From Paenibacillus silagei (GTDB taxonomy: Bacteria; Bacillota; Bacilli; Paenibacillales; Paenibacillaceae): a stretch of DNA of 64,000 bases. Shown here piece by piece: positions 42,137-50,976 of this stretch. The notes beneath the pieces are model-generated. The model searched no databases, was not told the origin of the DNA, and saw nothing but the letters and a program-made list of their open reading frames with translations. The DNA is taken from NCBI RefSeq assembly GCF_017874735.1, contig NZ_JAGGLV010000031.1:17515-81514 (forward strand), read 5' to 3'. Numbering within the stretch: position 1 is the first letter of the stretch; the number at the start of each line of letters is the position of its first letter. The position numbers and the translations under genes are program-made.

Positions 42137-43159
42137 CTAGAACAAGGCGTAATCGTCATTTATTTTACGGATGATATAGTTGACCGTCATAATCAGGAAG
42201 AAGCCGAACAGTGATTGGTACAGGCCGGCCGCCGTGGCCATCCCGACATCGAAGGTCACCTTGAGCGAGCGGAACACGTACGTATCCAGAATATCCGTTG
42301 TATTGTACAGCACCCCGTTATTGCCAATCAGCTGGTAAAAGAGGTCAAACTGCCCCTTCATAATACTCCCCAGTGAGAACAGCAGCAGCATGACGAAGGT
42401 CGATTTCAGCATCGGCACCGTGATATACCAGATCCGCTGAAAAATGTGGGCACCGTCAATTTTGGCCGCTTCATAGTATTCCTCGCTGATGCCCGTTATG
42501 GAGGCCAGGTAGATGACCATGCTGTAGCCGAGATTTTTCCAGAGATAAAAGAGAATGATCAGGAAAATCCAGATGACCGGATTATTATAGACATCCACCG
42601 GATTCGCCCCGAACTGCGTCAGCAGCGTATTCAAGAAACCGTTATCATAATTGAACACATTGTAGACGATAACGCTCAGAATAACGAACGATACGAAGTA
42701 CGGCAGGAACATGACCGATTGGGTCAGCTTCTTGAACCACTTCACCCGCAGCTCGCTGAGCAGAATCGCACAGATAATCGCCAGTACATTCCCGAGTAAA
42801 ATAAAAGCCAGATTATAGCCGATCGTATTGAGCGTCAGCTTCACCAGCGTGCCGGACTTCCAGAGGAATTCAAAGTTCTTCAGCCCCACGAAGGGAGCAT
42901 CGAACAGCCCGGAATTGAAATCAAACTGCGTGAACGCATAATAGACCCCGACCATCGGAAAATACGAGTTAATTAGAAAGAACAACAGCGTTGGCAGCAG
43001 CATCAGGAACAGAATCCGGTTATGGACCAGCTCATGCACGAAGCCCTTATTCCTTGTCTTCCGGGTGCCGGACTCAAGCTGCGGGGACAGCCCGCCTGTT
43101 CCCTTCAAGGGAAGCTGGGTGACGAGCGGTATACCGGTCTTGCGTTTGCGGTGTCTCAA
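42137..43159 (-). CDS. Sugar ABC transporter permease, LplB type
   Basis: A permease of about 340 residues. The open frame extends to 43360, but the upstream part is not like the family. I prefer the TTG at 43159, which has AGGAG about ten bases upstream and is followed by a basic LRHRKRKTGIP stretch. The core runs from NRILFLMLLPTLLFFLINSY, with six helices, SVMFLPYFVSFVILSVIVY and the coupling loop YEAAKIDGAHIFQRIWYITV. It is the first gene of the importer operon, divergent from the AraC gene at 43573. The exact start is uncertain. Confidence 0.88.
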   Translation of the reverse strand: MRHRKRKTGIPLVTQLPLKGTGGLSPQLESGTRKTRNKGFVHELVHNRILFLMLLPTLLFFLINSYFPMVGVYYAFTQFDFNSGLFDAPFVGLKNFEFLWKSGTLVKLTLNTIGYNLAFILLGNVLAIICAILLSELRVKWFKKLTQSVMFLPYFVSFVILSVIVYNVFNYDNGFLNTLLTQFGANPVDVYNNPVIWIFLIILFYLWKNLGYSMVIYLASITGISEEYYEAAKIDGAHIFQRIWYITVPMLKSTFVMLLLFSLGSIMKGQFDLFYQLIGNNGVLYNTTDILDTYVFRSLKVTFDVGMATAAGLYQSLFGFFLIMTVNYIIRKINDDYALF

Positions 43160-43393
43160 AGCCTTCACTCTCCTATGCCTATAGATAAGTTGCCGCGTCA
43201 CTGGGTTCGAAGCCTCTGCCCTTGGGCCTTGATGGCCCCTGCGGCTTCGTGAAATCCAATGTATGACCTGAGTATAGAAGAAGCCTCCTGCGGCTGAACA
43301 GTGAAGCTTCGGGATATTCCTGTACTTTACGGCTAACCGCACTGTGCACTTATCATACATTTGTGCAGTAATCGCAAGTTCAACGCAAATAAG

Positions 43394-43429
43394 CCCCCGG
43401 AGTACTCCTTAAGGAGAAGAATCCGGGGG
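43394..43429. other. Long hairpin in the divergent promoter region
   Basis: CCCCCGGA..ACTCC pairs with GGAG..ATCCGGGGG, giving a strong two-part stem of about 36 bases. It lies between the divergent LplB-type (43159) and AraC (43573) genes, where a terminator is not expected. It could sit in the leader of the minus-strand operon. Confidence 0.55.
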
Positions 43430-43572
43430 AATTCGGGTGGTCGCGCTGGACATATCCACAGCCTTACGATTTAAACTTGCCTGTAATAAATTATAGGTGA
43501 TATACTCTGGGAAATGTACTAATTCTCCAACCTAAACTTTCAATATCCAAACTTTCTTCAGGAGGCCAGCCC

Positions 43573-44451
43573 ATGAACCCGCTTCTGTTCCGCATCCCTC
43601 CCCTGCCGCATTATATAGCCAGCGGCCTCAATCACTGCCAGCCCGGCTATCAGCACCGGAGCCGCCAGCAGATCAAGGTATTTGACTTGCTCATTGTCCA
43701 GCAGGGATGCCTGTATATCGGCGAGGAGGAGCAGCGCTTCACCGTGAAGGCAGGCGATGCCTTGATCCTTCGCCCCGACTGCCACCACTTTGGAACCGAA
43801 GGCTGCAAGGAGGATACGGCCTATCATTGGCTCCACTTTCAGACCTTCCATGACCTCGCCTTATCGGTGACAGGGTCCGCTTCCGGCACTCTGACTGAGA
43901 CTACAGGAGAGCATCCCGCTTCTCTATTCGATATCAGCTCCTTCAATCTGATGTTATCGCAGTTTGTTAACTTACTTCTGCCGGACAGAGCTTACGAGGT
44001 ATTGGAGCAGCTCACGCAATTGCAGGCCACTGCCCACCTCGAAGCCGTCCGCTTCCGGCAGCAGCTCCTCTTCCAGGATCTTCTGCAGCAGCTGGCCGCT
44101 TCTGTGAACCCGGAGCACCGCAGCTCCCAAACCACCCTATGTGCCGAGCAGGCCGCCTCCTATCTCCGCACCCACTACCGTGAAGAGATTACAACCGCCA
44201 TGCTGGGAGACAGCCTCAACTTTCATCCGGTCTATATCGCCCGTTGCATGAACAAGGTATATGGCTGTTCACCCATGGAATATCTGCTCCGCTACCGTAT
44301 CGGACAGAGCAAGCTGCTGCTGATGCAGACCAGCTTCCCGATCTCCCGGATTGCCGGAGAGGTCGGCTTCAACCAATCCTCCTACTTCAGCTCCAGCTTC
44401 ATGAAGCTGGAGGGGTTGTCGCCGCGCGAATACCGGCAGCGCTTCTCATGA
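43573..44451 (+). CDS. AraC-family regulator
   Basis: A 292-residue regulator. The N-terminal cupin-like domain includes FDLLIVQQGCLYIGEEEQRF and GDALILRPDCHHFG, and is likely to bind a sugar. The C-terminal domain reads ITTAMLGDSLNFHPVYIARC and ISRIAGEVGFNQSSYFSSSF, ending in SPREYRQRF, the standard double helix-turn-helix. The ATG follows an AGGAGG site. It is divergent from the LplBC/lipoprotein operon and convergent with the LacZ-type gene, so it is the probable activator of this sugar-use cluster. Confidence 0.92.
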   Translation: MNPLLFRIPPLPHYIASGLNHCQPGYQHRSRQQIKVFDLLIVQQGCLYIGEEEQRFTVKAGDALILRPDCHHFGTEGCKEDTAYHWLHFQTFHDLALSVTGSASGTLTETTGEHPASLFDISSFNLMLSQFVNLLLPDRAYEVLEQLTQLQATAHLEAVRFRQQLLFQDLLQQLAASVNPEHRSSQTTLCAEQAASYLRTHYREEITTAMLGDSLNFHPVYIARCMNKVYGCSPMEYLLRYRIGQSKLLLMQTSFPISRIAGEVGFNQSSYFSSSFMKLEGLSPREYRQRFS

Positions 44452-44488
44452 AACAGGCCATCAGCGAAGAATACGCTGATGGCCTGTT
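44452..44488. terminator. Bidirectional terminator between the AraC and lacZ-type genes
   Basis: AACAGGCCATCAGCG and CGCTGATGGCCTGTT form a 15-bp perfect stem with a seven-base loop, placed between two convergent genes. Confidence 0.9.
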
Positions 44489-44501
44489 CACTTAGTGATG
44501 A

Positions 44502-47500
44502 TTACGCCTCCGGCAATGCCGCCGTCAGTGTGAACTCGAATTCCAGCTGCTTACCCGCTGCGATCCGGTATTCCGGATGCACCGGCGCTCCCCAGCTGTC
44601 ATCCCCGCCCACACCCATCTGCTGTGCCGCGAGGGTGACAACCGTGTAGTGCACCTTAGGCAGCTCATAAGCATGTGCTGCCTGCTCCAGCTCGAACGCT
44701 GTATACGGTGACAGCGTACATTCCAGCGGCTGGCCCGCAGCCGCCTGAACTTGCAGCCCATAACCCCGGCTGTCCGTGATGCTCACCTCACGGACGCCCG
44801 TCCGGTTGCCGGATTCCTGCGGCACCAGATACGGTGACGGCAGCTCCGTCACCTTACGCCGGAAGCGGGTGAGCCGCGCTCCATACGCGCGGTCACTGTA
44901 GTTCTCTTCCGGTCCGCGGGCATACCACTCGGTGGCCTCGTAGTCTGCCGGCATCCGGAAGGATACCGCCACTACCGGCACATCCGGCAAGCCGTCTGCT
45001 CCGGTGTAGACCATCCGGACACGGACGCTGCCGTCGGCATGGACCGTGTATTCAATGCTTGCCTTCAGCTCACTGCTGATGCTGAAGGCGTAGTCGAAGC
45101 TGACCTTAGCCCGGTCTGCTTCGGTGTGCAGGCTGACCGCCGTACACTGGCGGGCCAGACTGGCCGCGAACCAGCCGCCGGCATGGTACCCCAGCGCAGT
45201 CCCTTTGTCATTGTCGGTCGTTGCCCGCCAGAACAGCGGAGCCGGCGGAGTCGCAATCATCTCGCGCCCCCCGTAGCAGAGCGACACCAGGGAGCCCGCC
45301 TGCTTGGAGAACAGGGCGGAGAAGCCGCGCCCGGTGACCCCGATATTTACATCCCCTTCAATGACGCCGAACTCCCCGGACGCAGGCAGCAGTGCCTTTT
45401 TCCCGCCTGCTGTTGCCCCGGCTGCTTCTACGCGGAACACATGCTCTCCATAAGCGGTCTCGAACCCGGAATCCGCCCATAGTTCAGCTTCCTTCAGCGT
45501 AAGGCTTACCGCCAGCGTGTACTCCCCTGGAGCTGTGGATACATCCGGCAGTTCCAGCGAGATTCTCGCCTCTTCCTGAGCCGCAACCGCAAGCTCCTGC
45601 TGCCCCTTGAAGATCTCCCGTCCTTCTCTGAACAACCTGAACTCCAGCAGCAGCCGCTCCGTTCCCTCGAACAGATTCCCGTTGATCACCGTCACGGCAT
45701 CCGCTTCAGGAACAAGCCGGATGTTCTGGTAGAGGAACTTCACCTCTTGCATCTTCGGCGTGATCATCCGGTCAGCAAAAACAATCCCGTTGCCGCAGAA
45801 GCTGTAGTCCGTCGGCCGGTCAGCGAAATCCCCGCCATACGCCAGATACTCTTCACCGTACCGGTCCTTGGCTACCAGCGCCTGATCGATATAATCCCAG
45901 ATGAAGCCGCCCTGATAGAGCGGATACCGGCTCTCCAGCTCGATATATTTATGGAGTCCTCCAACCGAATTCCCCATAGCATGCATATACTCACAGCTGA
46001 TATACGGCTTATCTGGCTGATTCTCCAGGTACTCCACAATGTCGGCGGGCTTGGCATACATCCGGCTCTCCATATCACTGCTGTCATTATATTTGCGGTT
46101 ATGGAAGACTCCTTCATAATGCACCAGCCGTCCAGGATCAGCCTTGCGGAAGTAATGGGACACCTTGAGAATGACCTCACCCGCATACGATTCATTGCCG
46201 CAGGACCAGATCAGGATCGACGGATGATTTTTATCGCGCTCCAGCATCGATACCGCCCGGTCCATGACAATCCCCTCCCACTCCGGCTTATCCCCGGGGA
46301 TGTTCCAGGACGGCTCAACGGCGCCCATCTTCTGCCACGAGCCATGGGATTCCAGATTCATCTCATCAATCACATACACCCCGTATTCATCACACAGCTC
46401 ATACCAGAGCGTCTGATTCGGATAATGCGAGGTCCGCACTGCGTTGATATTATTCTGCTTCAGGATGATGATATCCTTAATCATATCTTCCCTGGAGATG
46501 TTCCGTCCTGTGCGGGGGTTGAACTCATGGCGGTTGACGCCTTTGAACATGATCCGTTGGCCGTTTAGCAGCATCAGCTTGTCCTTCAGCTCGAACACGC
46601 GGAAGCCCGCCCGCTGCACAATCGCCTCCACCAGTTTCCCTTCGCTATTACATACAGAGATACAGACGTTATACAGGTACGGATTCTCCGCGCTCCACAG
46701 GAACACCTTGCCTGCATCCATACTCAGAGCCGCCTTGCCCGCCACAGCCCGTCCTTCTGCTGTCGCCACCACAGCGCCTGCCGCATTCTTCAGCTCCATT
46801 CGGATTACAGCTCCGGCCTCTGACGCCATGCGAAGTTCAGCCGTTAACTTGCCTTCCTCATAGGAAGCATCCAGCCCCGCCTGAATCCGCAGATCCTGTA
46901 CATGCAGCTCAGGAACCGTATACAAATACACCTCACGAAAAATCCCCGAGAACCGCCAGAAATCCTGATCCTCCAGCCAGCTCCCCGTGCAGCGCTGATA
47001 GACCTCAACCGCGAGCTTATTGGCTCCTTCCTGCAGATAGGGTGTCAAATCGAATTCCGCAGGGGTGAAGCTGTCTTCGCTGTAGCCGACGAAGTGCCCG
47101 TTCAACCATACATAACAAGCCGCCTCTACCCCCTGAAAAGAAATAAAGACCGGTCCCTTCCCCATATTCTCCGGCACCTCAAAAAACTTCACATAGCTGC
47201 CCACCGTATTATTGCTCACCGGAATCTCCGGCGGTCTTACAGCATCCAGACCGTCCCAAGGGTACATCGTATTCGCATATTGCGGCCTGCCGTACCCCTG
47301 AAGCTGAATATGACCCGGCACCTGGATATCCCCCCAGCCTCTCGTATCATATTCCGTCTTATAGAAATCCTTAACACGGGCTGCCGCATTCACCGCATAG
47401 CTGAATTTCCAGTCTCCGTTCAGAGAGTGGCGCAGCGCCATGGGGGCTTGTCTCTCCGCTTCCTCCATCGTTCTATAATAGCGGTGGTCCGAATGCGCTT

Positions 47501-47567
47501 CCAACCGGTTCACCTTAAATACAGATACATCGCTCAGCCAATCCAGACTAGGTTCATTGCCTGACAT
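44502..47567 (-). CDS. Beta-galactosidase, LacZ type (GH2)
   Basis: A 1021-residue cytoplasmic enzyme, about the size of Escherichia coli LacZ. The order of domains is that of LacZ: sugar-binding domain (GDWKFSYAVNAAARVKDFY), Ig-like domain, TIM barrel, second Ig-like domain and the small beta-galactosidase C-terminal domain (WYARGPEENYSDR). The acid/base glutamate lies in ILIWSCGNESYAGE (E459) and the nucleophile in ISCEYMHAMGNSVG (E526), matching E461 and E537 of E. coli. The start at 47567 has AAGGAGG upstream; an ATG 18 bases earlier overlaps that site. It lies beside an AraC-controlled importer, so it probably cleaves the imported galactoside. Confidence 0.95.
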   Translation of the reverse strand: MSGNEPSLDWLSDVSVFKVNRLEAHSDHRYYRTMEEAERQAPMALRHSLNGDWKFSYAVNAAARVKDFYKTEYDTRGWGDIQVPGHIQLQGYGRPQYANTMYPWDGLDAVRPPEIPVSNNTVGSYVKFFEVPENMGKGPVFISFQGVEAACYVWLNGHFVGYSEDSFTPAEFDLTPYLQEGANKLAVEVYQRCTGSWLEDQDFWRFSGIFREVYLYTVPELHVQDLRIQAGLDASYEEGKLTAELRMASEAGAVIRMELKNAAGAVVATAEGRAVAGKAALSMDAGKVFLWSAENPYLYNVCISVCNSEGKLVEAIVQRAGFRVFELKDKLMLLNGQRIMFKGVNRHEFNPRTGRNISREDMIKDIIILKQNNINAVRTSHYPNQTLWYELCDEYGVYVIDEMNLESHGSWQKMGAVEPSWNIPGDKPEWEGIVMDRAVSMLERDKNHPSILIWSCGNESYAGEVILKVSHYFRKADPGRLVHYEGVFHNRKYNDSSDMESRMYAKPADIVEYLENQPDKPYISCEYMHAMGNSVGGLHKYIELESRYPLYQGGFIWDYIDQALVAKDRYGEEYLAYGGDFADRPTDYSFCGNGIVFADRMITPKMQEVKFLYQNIRLVPEADAVTVINGNLFEGTERLLLEFRLFREGREIFKGQQELAVAAQEEARISLELPDVSTAPGEYTLAVSLTLKEAELWADSGFETAYGEHVFRVEAAGATAGGKKALLPASGEFGVIEGDVNIGVTGRGFSALFSKQAGSLVSLCYGGREMIATPPAPLFWRATTDNDKGTALGYHAGGWFAASLARQCTAVSLHTEADRAKVSFDYAFSISSELKASIEYTVHADGSVRVRMVYTGADGLPDVPVVAVSFRMPADYEATEWYARGPEENYSDRAYGARLTRFRRKVTELPSPYLVPQESGNRTGVREVSITDSRGYGLQVQAAAGQPLECTLSPYTAFELEQAAHAYELPKVHYTVVTLAAQQMGVGGDDSWGAPVHPEYRIAAGKQLEFEFTLTAALPEA

Positions 47568-47675
47568 TATAGTGTCCTCCTTCATCTTCTTGAAGTGAAT
47601 CTGTTCCTTATTCTACCCAAAGTTTGCCCCGGCTCCAAGAAGCGGATCACAACTTCGGTGCAGATAACTTACTTT

Positions 47676-48068
47676 TCAGGTGGTTTTATGATTTCCGGAG
47701 GCTTTCGCTTCATTCTCAAGGGAGGCAAAATAAGCGATCTTATGGTCAATCTTCCGGGCAAAGCTCTGAAAGAACTTAATCTTCTCATCGATATGCTGTT
47801 TATGCTCCTGCAGCAGCTTGCGCTGATCGGGCAGACGGTCCCTGCCTTCCTGCGAGAACGCAATGAATTGCTTAATATCCGCTATAGCCATTCCGGTATC
47901 CTTCAGGCAGCAGATTAGCGAGATCAGCTCCAGATCCTCATCATTGAAGCAACGGTTACCGTTCACATCCCTTGCCACGACCGGCAATACACCCTCCCGT
48001 TCGTAGTAACGCAGCGTATATTGGCTCAGTCCGCTTTTTTGTGCTATGGTTTTGATGCTGTATCCCAT
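47676..48068 (-). CDS. MerR-family regulator
   Basis: A 130-residue regulator. The N-terminal winged helix is typical: YSIKTIAQKSGLSQYTLRYY followed by EREGVLPVVARDVNGNRCF. A C-terminal coiled coil (about 75-115, EHKQHIDEKIKFFQSFARKI) provides dimerisation. There are no cysteines arranged as in metal or redox sensors, only the CC pair of the helix region. The start is set at the second of two ATGs, seven bases after AAGGAG. It is divergent from an aldo/keto reductase gene whose promoter has the stretched spacer that MerR proteins act on. This pairing is common and usually responds to electrophiles or aldehydes; that role is inferred. Confidence 0.9.
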   Translation of the reverse strand: MGYSIKTIAQKSGLSQYTLRYYEREGVLPVVARDVNGNRCFNDEDLELISLICCLKDTGMAIADIKQFIAFSQEGRDRLPDQRKLLQEHKQHIDEKIKFFQSFARKIDHKIAYFASLENEAKASGNHKTT

Positions 48069-48160
48069 CATGCAGCTCCTTTCTGCCAACCATGGCTGGC
48101 TTCACCTATATGTAAAGGTAACACCAATCCGTTTCTATGAACAGCCACTCTATGATTCTA

Positions 48161-48191
48161 TTGACTTACACCTAACTCTAAGGTCTAAGCT
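48161..48191 (+). promoter_or_regulatory. MerR-type promoter of the aldo/keto reductase gene
   Basis: A -35 TTGACT (48161-48166) and a -10-like TAAGCT (48186-48191) are 19 bases apart, the overlong spacing that MerR proteins correct. The spacer contains the dyad ACCT-AACTCTA-AGGT (48170-48184). Confidence 0.55.
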
Positions 48192-48225
48192 TACACTATA
48201 CCTTCATTTAAGGAGTGAATAATTA

Positions 48226-49146
48226 ATGGTAAAAAGAATTAATGTGGCTAACGGTACACTTGAGGTGTCCGAGATTTCACTCGGCTGTATGCGGATCGCT
48301 GATTTGTCTCCCAAAGAGGCTGAAGTCCATATCCACAGCGCCCTTGAGGTGGGAATAGACTTTTTTGACCATGCGGATATTTATGCCGGCGGCAAAGCGG
48401 AGGAAGTATTCGGAGATGTACTGGCTGCAAATCCCGGCATGCGCGACCGGCTGATGATTCAGGCCAAATGCGGCATCCGCAATGGCTTCTTTGACTTCTC
48501 CAAGGAGCATATCGTGAGCTCAGTAGAGAACAGCTTGAAGCGGCTGCAGACCGATTATGTAGATGTCCTGCTCCTCCACCGCCCCGATACCCTAATGGAG
48601 CCGGAAGAAGTAGCCGAAGCCTTCGATGATCTGGAGCGCAGAGGGCTGGTCAAGCATTTCGGCGTCAGCAACCAGAACCCGCTGCAGATTGAGCTGCTGA
48701 AAAAGAATGTCAAGCAGCCCCTCCTCTTCAACCAGCTTCAGCTCAGCATCATGGTTACCGGCATGATTGATGCCGGCTTCAATGTCAACATGACCAATGC
48801 GGGTTCCGTAGTCCATGATGGTGGTATCCTGGAATACAGCCGCCTGCACGATATGACCATCCAGCCATGGTCGCCGTTCCAATACGGATTCTTCGAGGGC
48901 GTATTCCTGGGCAACGAGAAGTTACCTAAGGTAAATGAAGTGATTAACCGTCTTGCCGCAGAAAAAGAGGTAACCGATACCGCCATCGCGACCGCCTGGC
49001 TGCTTCGCCATCCGGCCAAAATGCAGCCGATTGTCGGCACCACCAACACCGCGCGCCTGCTCGACATCGCCAAGGCCTCAAGCATCACCCTCAGCCGCGA
49101 GGAATGGTACGAAATTTACCGCGCAGCGGGAAATGTGCTGCCTTAA
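48226..49146 (+). CDS. Aldo/keto reductase
   Basis: A 306-residue NADPH-dependent reductase with a TIM-barrel fold. The catalytic tetrad is visible: D and Y in FFDHADIYAGGKAEEVFG, K in MIQAKCGIRNG, and H in DVLLLHRPDTLM. C-terminal cofactor-binding segments include PIVGTTNTARLLDI. It resembles YdhF-type reductases of carbonyl compounds. The ATG is preceded by AAGGAG. It is divergent from the MerR-family gene and followed by a strong terminator. Confidence 0.93.
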   Translation: MVKRINVANGTLEVSEISLGCMRIADLSPKEAEVHIHSALEVGIDFFDHADIYAGGKAEEVFGDVLAANPGMRDRLMIQAKCGIRNGFFDFSKEHIVSSVENSLKRLQTDYVDVLLLHRPDTLMEPEEVAEAFDDLERRGLVKHFGVSNQNPLQIELLKKNVKQPLLFNQLQLSIMVTGMIDAGFNVNMTNAGSVVHDGGILEYSRLHDMTIQPWSPFQYGFFEGVFLGNEKLPKVNEVINRLAAEKEVTDTAIATAWLLRHPAKMQPIVGTTNTARLLDIAKASSITLSREEWYEIYRAAGNVLP

Positions 49147-49159
49147 ACGAAGAAGGCAA

Positions 49160-49212
49160 AAACACACCGCCAGCTTTAGACCAAAAGTGGTCTAGAGTCT
49201 GGCGGTGTTTTC
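49160..49212. terminator. Terminator between the reductase and membrane-protein genes
   Basis: An AACACACCGCCAG...CTGGCGGTGTT stem with an inner TAGACCA...TGGTCTA stem and T-runs on both sides serves the two convergent genes. Confidence 0.88.
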
Positions 49213-49224
49213 TGTTTTCTTTAA

Positions 49225-50184
49225 CTACCTCGCGATCGGGCTTGCTTTTTTACCCATCCTATAAATTCCGATCCAGGCTACCATTAATACGATCTGAGCC
49301 AGAACGACCAGCCACAATACTTCCGTGAAACCTCCTATAAGGCAAAATATAGTGTTAACCAGCGGGAAACCTAAGAACGTAAACATGATCGGAAAGTCTT
49401 TTTTCGGAGTGATTGAATAATTAATCTTCCGGTCCCAAAACTTTGTAAACGTTAATGCTAAAACTCCTACTGTAATTACAGAAAGGGCGATGAAATTCAC
49501 CCATTGCATATTAGAGGTTCTGGCGAAGAACGGCCCCATATAATTAAAGAAGTTAGACAAAGGTGAGAACATACAAGCCAATGACGCAAGGGCCGCCAGA
49601 AACGGATAGATGTAACCAACGGTTTTACTGTAGCCTTTCTTTTTATGCCACCATTCCCCTATCAGAATAAAGACGGTCCAATACCCCGCTATATAAATCC
49701 ATCCTGTAAAATTCATCACCGGTTCCCCATAGATTTGAGGTTCACCGGCCAGCGGATAATACGTCCATCTGGCAATGGTTCCATCCAAGGTCTCATAAAT
49801 CTGTTTAACGGCCACCGGGTCGAGTGAAAAGTCAAACACCATAGCGCTTAATCCCGTAATAAAGGGTTTCGTCCAGGAAGGTATATTTACAGACTTCAGA
49901 ACACGCAAAGTGGAATAAATGATCAGAAACTCAATAATAGGCACAGTAATCGGTATATTAAATAACATCAAAATACTCCGCCCGTAGGCGTAGAACCCTT
50001 CCCCAAGCGATGAAGCAGTAATTTCAAAAACGGCGGCGTAAAAAAATACAAAACCAAGAAATTGCAGCAGAACTGTTTTGGGATGCGTTTCCTTATCAAG
50101 GATATAAAAAACCATTAGAACAGCAGCAATTAAGACGCTAATATCTTGAATTATCCATACAGGTACGACAGTTATATCACCCAT
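49225..50184 (-). CDS. Polytopic membrane protein, CruF/DUF422-like
   Basis: A 319-residue membrane protein with about eight helices. The pattern of helices with FSLDPVAVKQ and then EPVMNFTGWIYIAGYWTVFI recalls the carotenoid-biosynthesis CruF/DUF422 family, whose conserved acidic and aromatic residues lie in the same region; the match is by eye and moderate. It may therefore be a hydratase-like membrane enzyme or an unrelated protein of the same shape. No carotenoid genes are nearby. The start has GGAGG nine bases upstream. It is divergent from a TetR regulator, with a palindromic site between them, so it is probably that regulator's target. Confidence 0.7.
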   Translation of the reverse strand: MGDITVVPVWIIQDISVLIAAVLMVFYILDKETHPKTVLLQFLGFVFFYAAVFEITASSLGEGFYAYGRSILMLFNIPITVPIIEFLIIYSTLRVLKSVNIPSWTKPFITGLSAMVFDFSLDPVAVKQIYETLDGTIARWTYYPLAGEPQIYGEPVMNFTGWIYIAGYWTVFILIGEWWHKKKGYSKTVGYIYPFLAALASLACMFSPLSNFFNYMGPFFARTSNMQWVNFIALSVITVGVLALTFTKFWDRKINYSITPKKDFPIMFTFLGFPLVNTIFCLIGGFTEVLWLVVLAQIVLMVAWIGIYRMGKKASPIAR

Positions 50185-50208
50185 ATTTTACCTCCATTTA
50201 AGATGAAT

Positions 50209-50237
50209 TTGAATTGAACGTTCAAGTAAATTATAAT
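50209..50237 (+). promoter_or_regulatory. Promoter of the TetR gene with an overlapping palindromic operator
   Basis: TTGAAT (50209-50214) and TATAAT (50232-50237) are spaced 17 bases apart. Between them lies TTGAACGTTCAA (50214-50225), a perfect 12-bp palindrome suited to a dimeric TetR repressor. It is 30 bases upstream of the divergent membrane-protein start, so one site could control both genes. Confidence 0.6.
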
Positions 50238-50349
50238 TTCACTGTGTTACTTAAACAACAGGCTGTTCGATTGAGATATGTTAGTTATCATACAAATCAC
50301 ATTAGATTTGTTCATTTACTATTTTATTATTTTAAATTGGGAGGATAAT

Positions 50350-50919
50350 ATGGAAGACAAAAAAACAGATCACAGAGTGAGATATACAAAAATGGTGATC
50401 AAAGAAAGCTTGTTGAAGCTGTTGACAGAACGGTCTATCAATAAAGTTACAGTGACCGACATTTGCAGAGAAGCAGGGATTAACCGCAACACCTTTTATT
50501 CACACTATGCGAATCAGTTTGAGCTTCTTGCAACGATCGAAAATGATCTTTACGAAGAAATTAAGCAGCTTGGGATTAATTCTTCAGACCCTCAGAAGCT
50601 ATCTTATGAATTATGTAAGTATATAAAAGCGAATAAAACGATATGTGAGGTTCTGTTCTCGGAGCATGGCGACAAAGAATTATTGGAAAGAATCCTGTAT
50701 ATCAGTCACGATTTAACGATTGAGCGCTGGAAGCAGGAATTAAAATATTTTGATCCGCAATTATTTGAGTCCTGGTATACGTTTACCGCTCATGGCAGCA
50801 TAGCCATTATTAAAAAGTGGGTAAGCAGTGGTCTGAAGGAAAGCCCGAGTAAAGTTGCAGCTTTTATTGATAAAGCCACAGAGGCCGTATCCAAAGCATT
50901 TTATTCGGAAAAATCATAA
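50350..50919 (+). CDS. TetR-family regulator
   Basis: A 189-residue repressor. The start at 50350 has GGGAGG eight bases upstream; the open frame to 50278 is unlike the family. The N-terminal helix-turn-helix reads RSINKVTVTDICREAGINRN followed by TFYSHYANQFELL, a standard TetR DNA-binding domain. The C-terminal domain is a helical ligand-binding and dimerisation unit (about 60-185). It is divergent from the membrane-protein gene at 49225-50184. Confidence 0.9.
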   Translation: MEDKKTDHRVRYTKMVIKESLLKLLTERSINKVTVTDICREAGINRNTFYSHYANQFELLATIENDLYEEIKQLGINSSDPQKLSYELCKYIKANKTICEVLFSEHGDKELLERILYISHDLTIERWKQELKYFDPQLFESWYTFTAHGSIAIIKKWVSSGLKESPSKVAAFIDKATEAVSKAFYSEKS

Positions 50920-50931
50920 AGCATAAAAAGA

Positions 50932-50957
50932 AGCGGCCTCTCATTTTGAGGGCCGCT
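50932..50957. terminator. Terminator between the TetR gene and the frameshifted permease gene
   Basis: AGCGGCC-TCTCATTTTGAG-GGCCGCT gives a stem of about 11 bp counting the inner CTC/GAG pairs; it lies between convergent genes. Confidence 0.8.
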
Positions 50958-50976
50958 ATTCTATACTCGTACTGCT

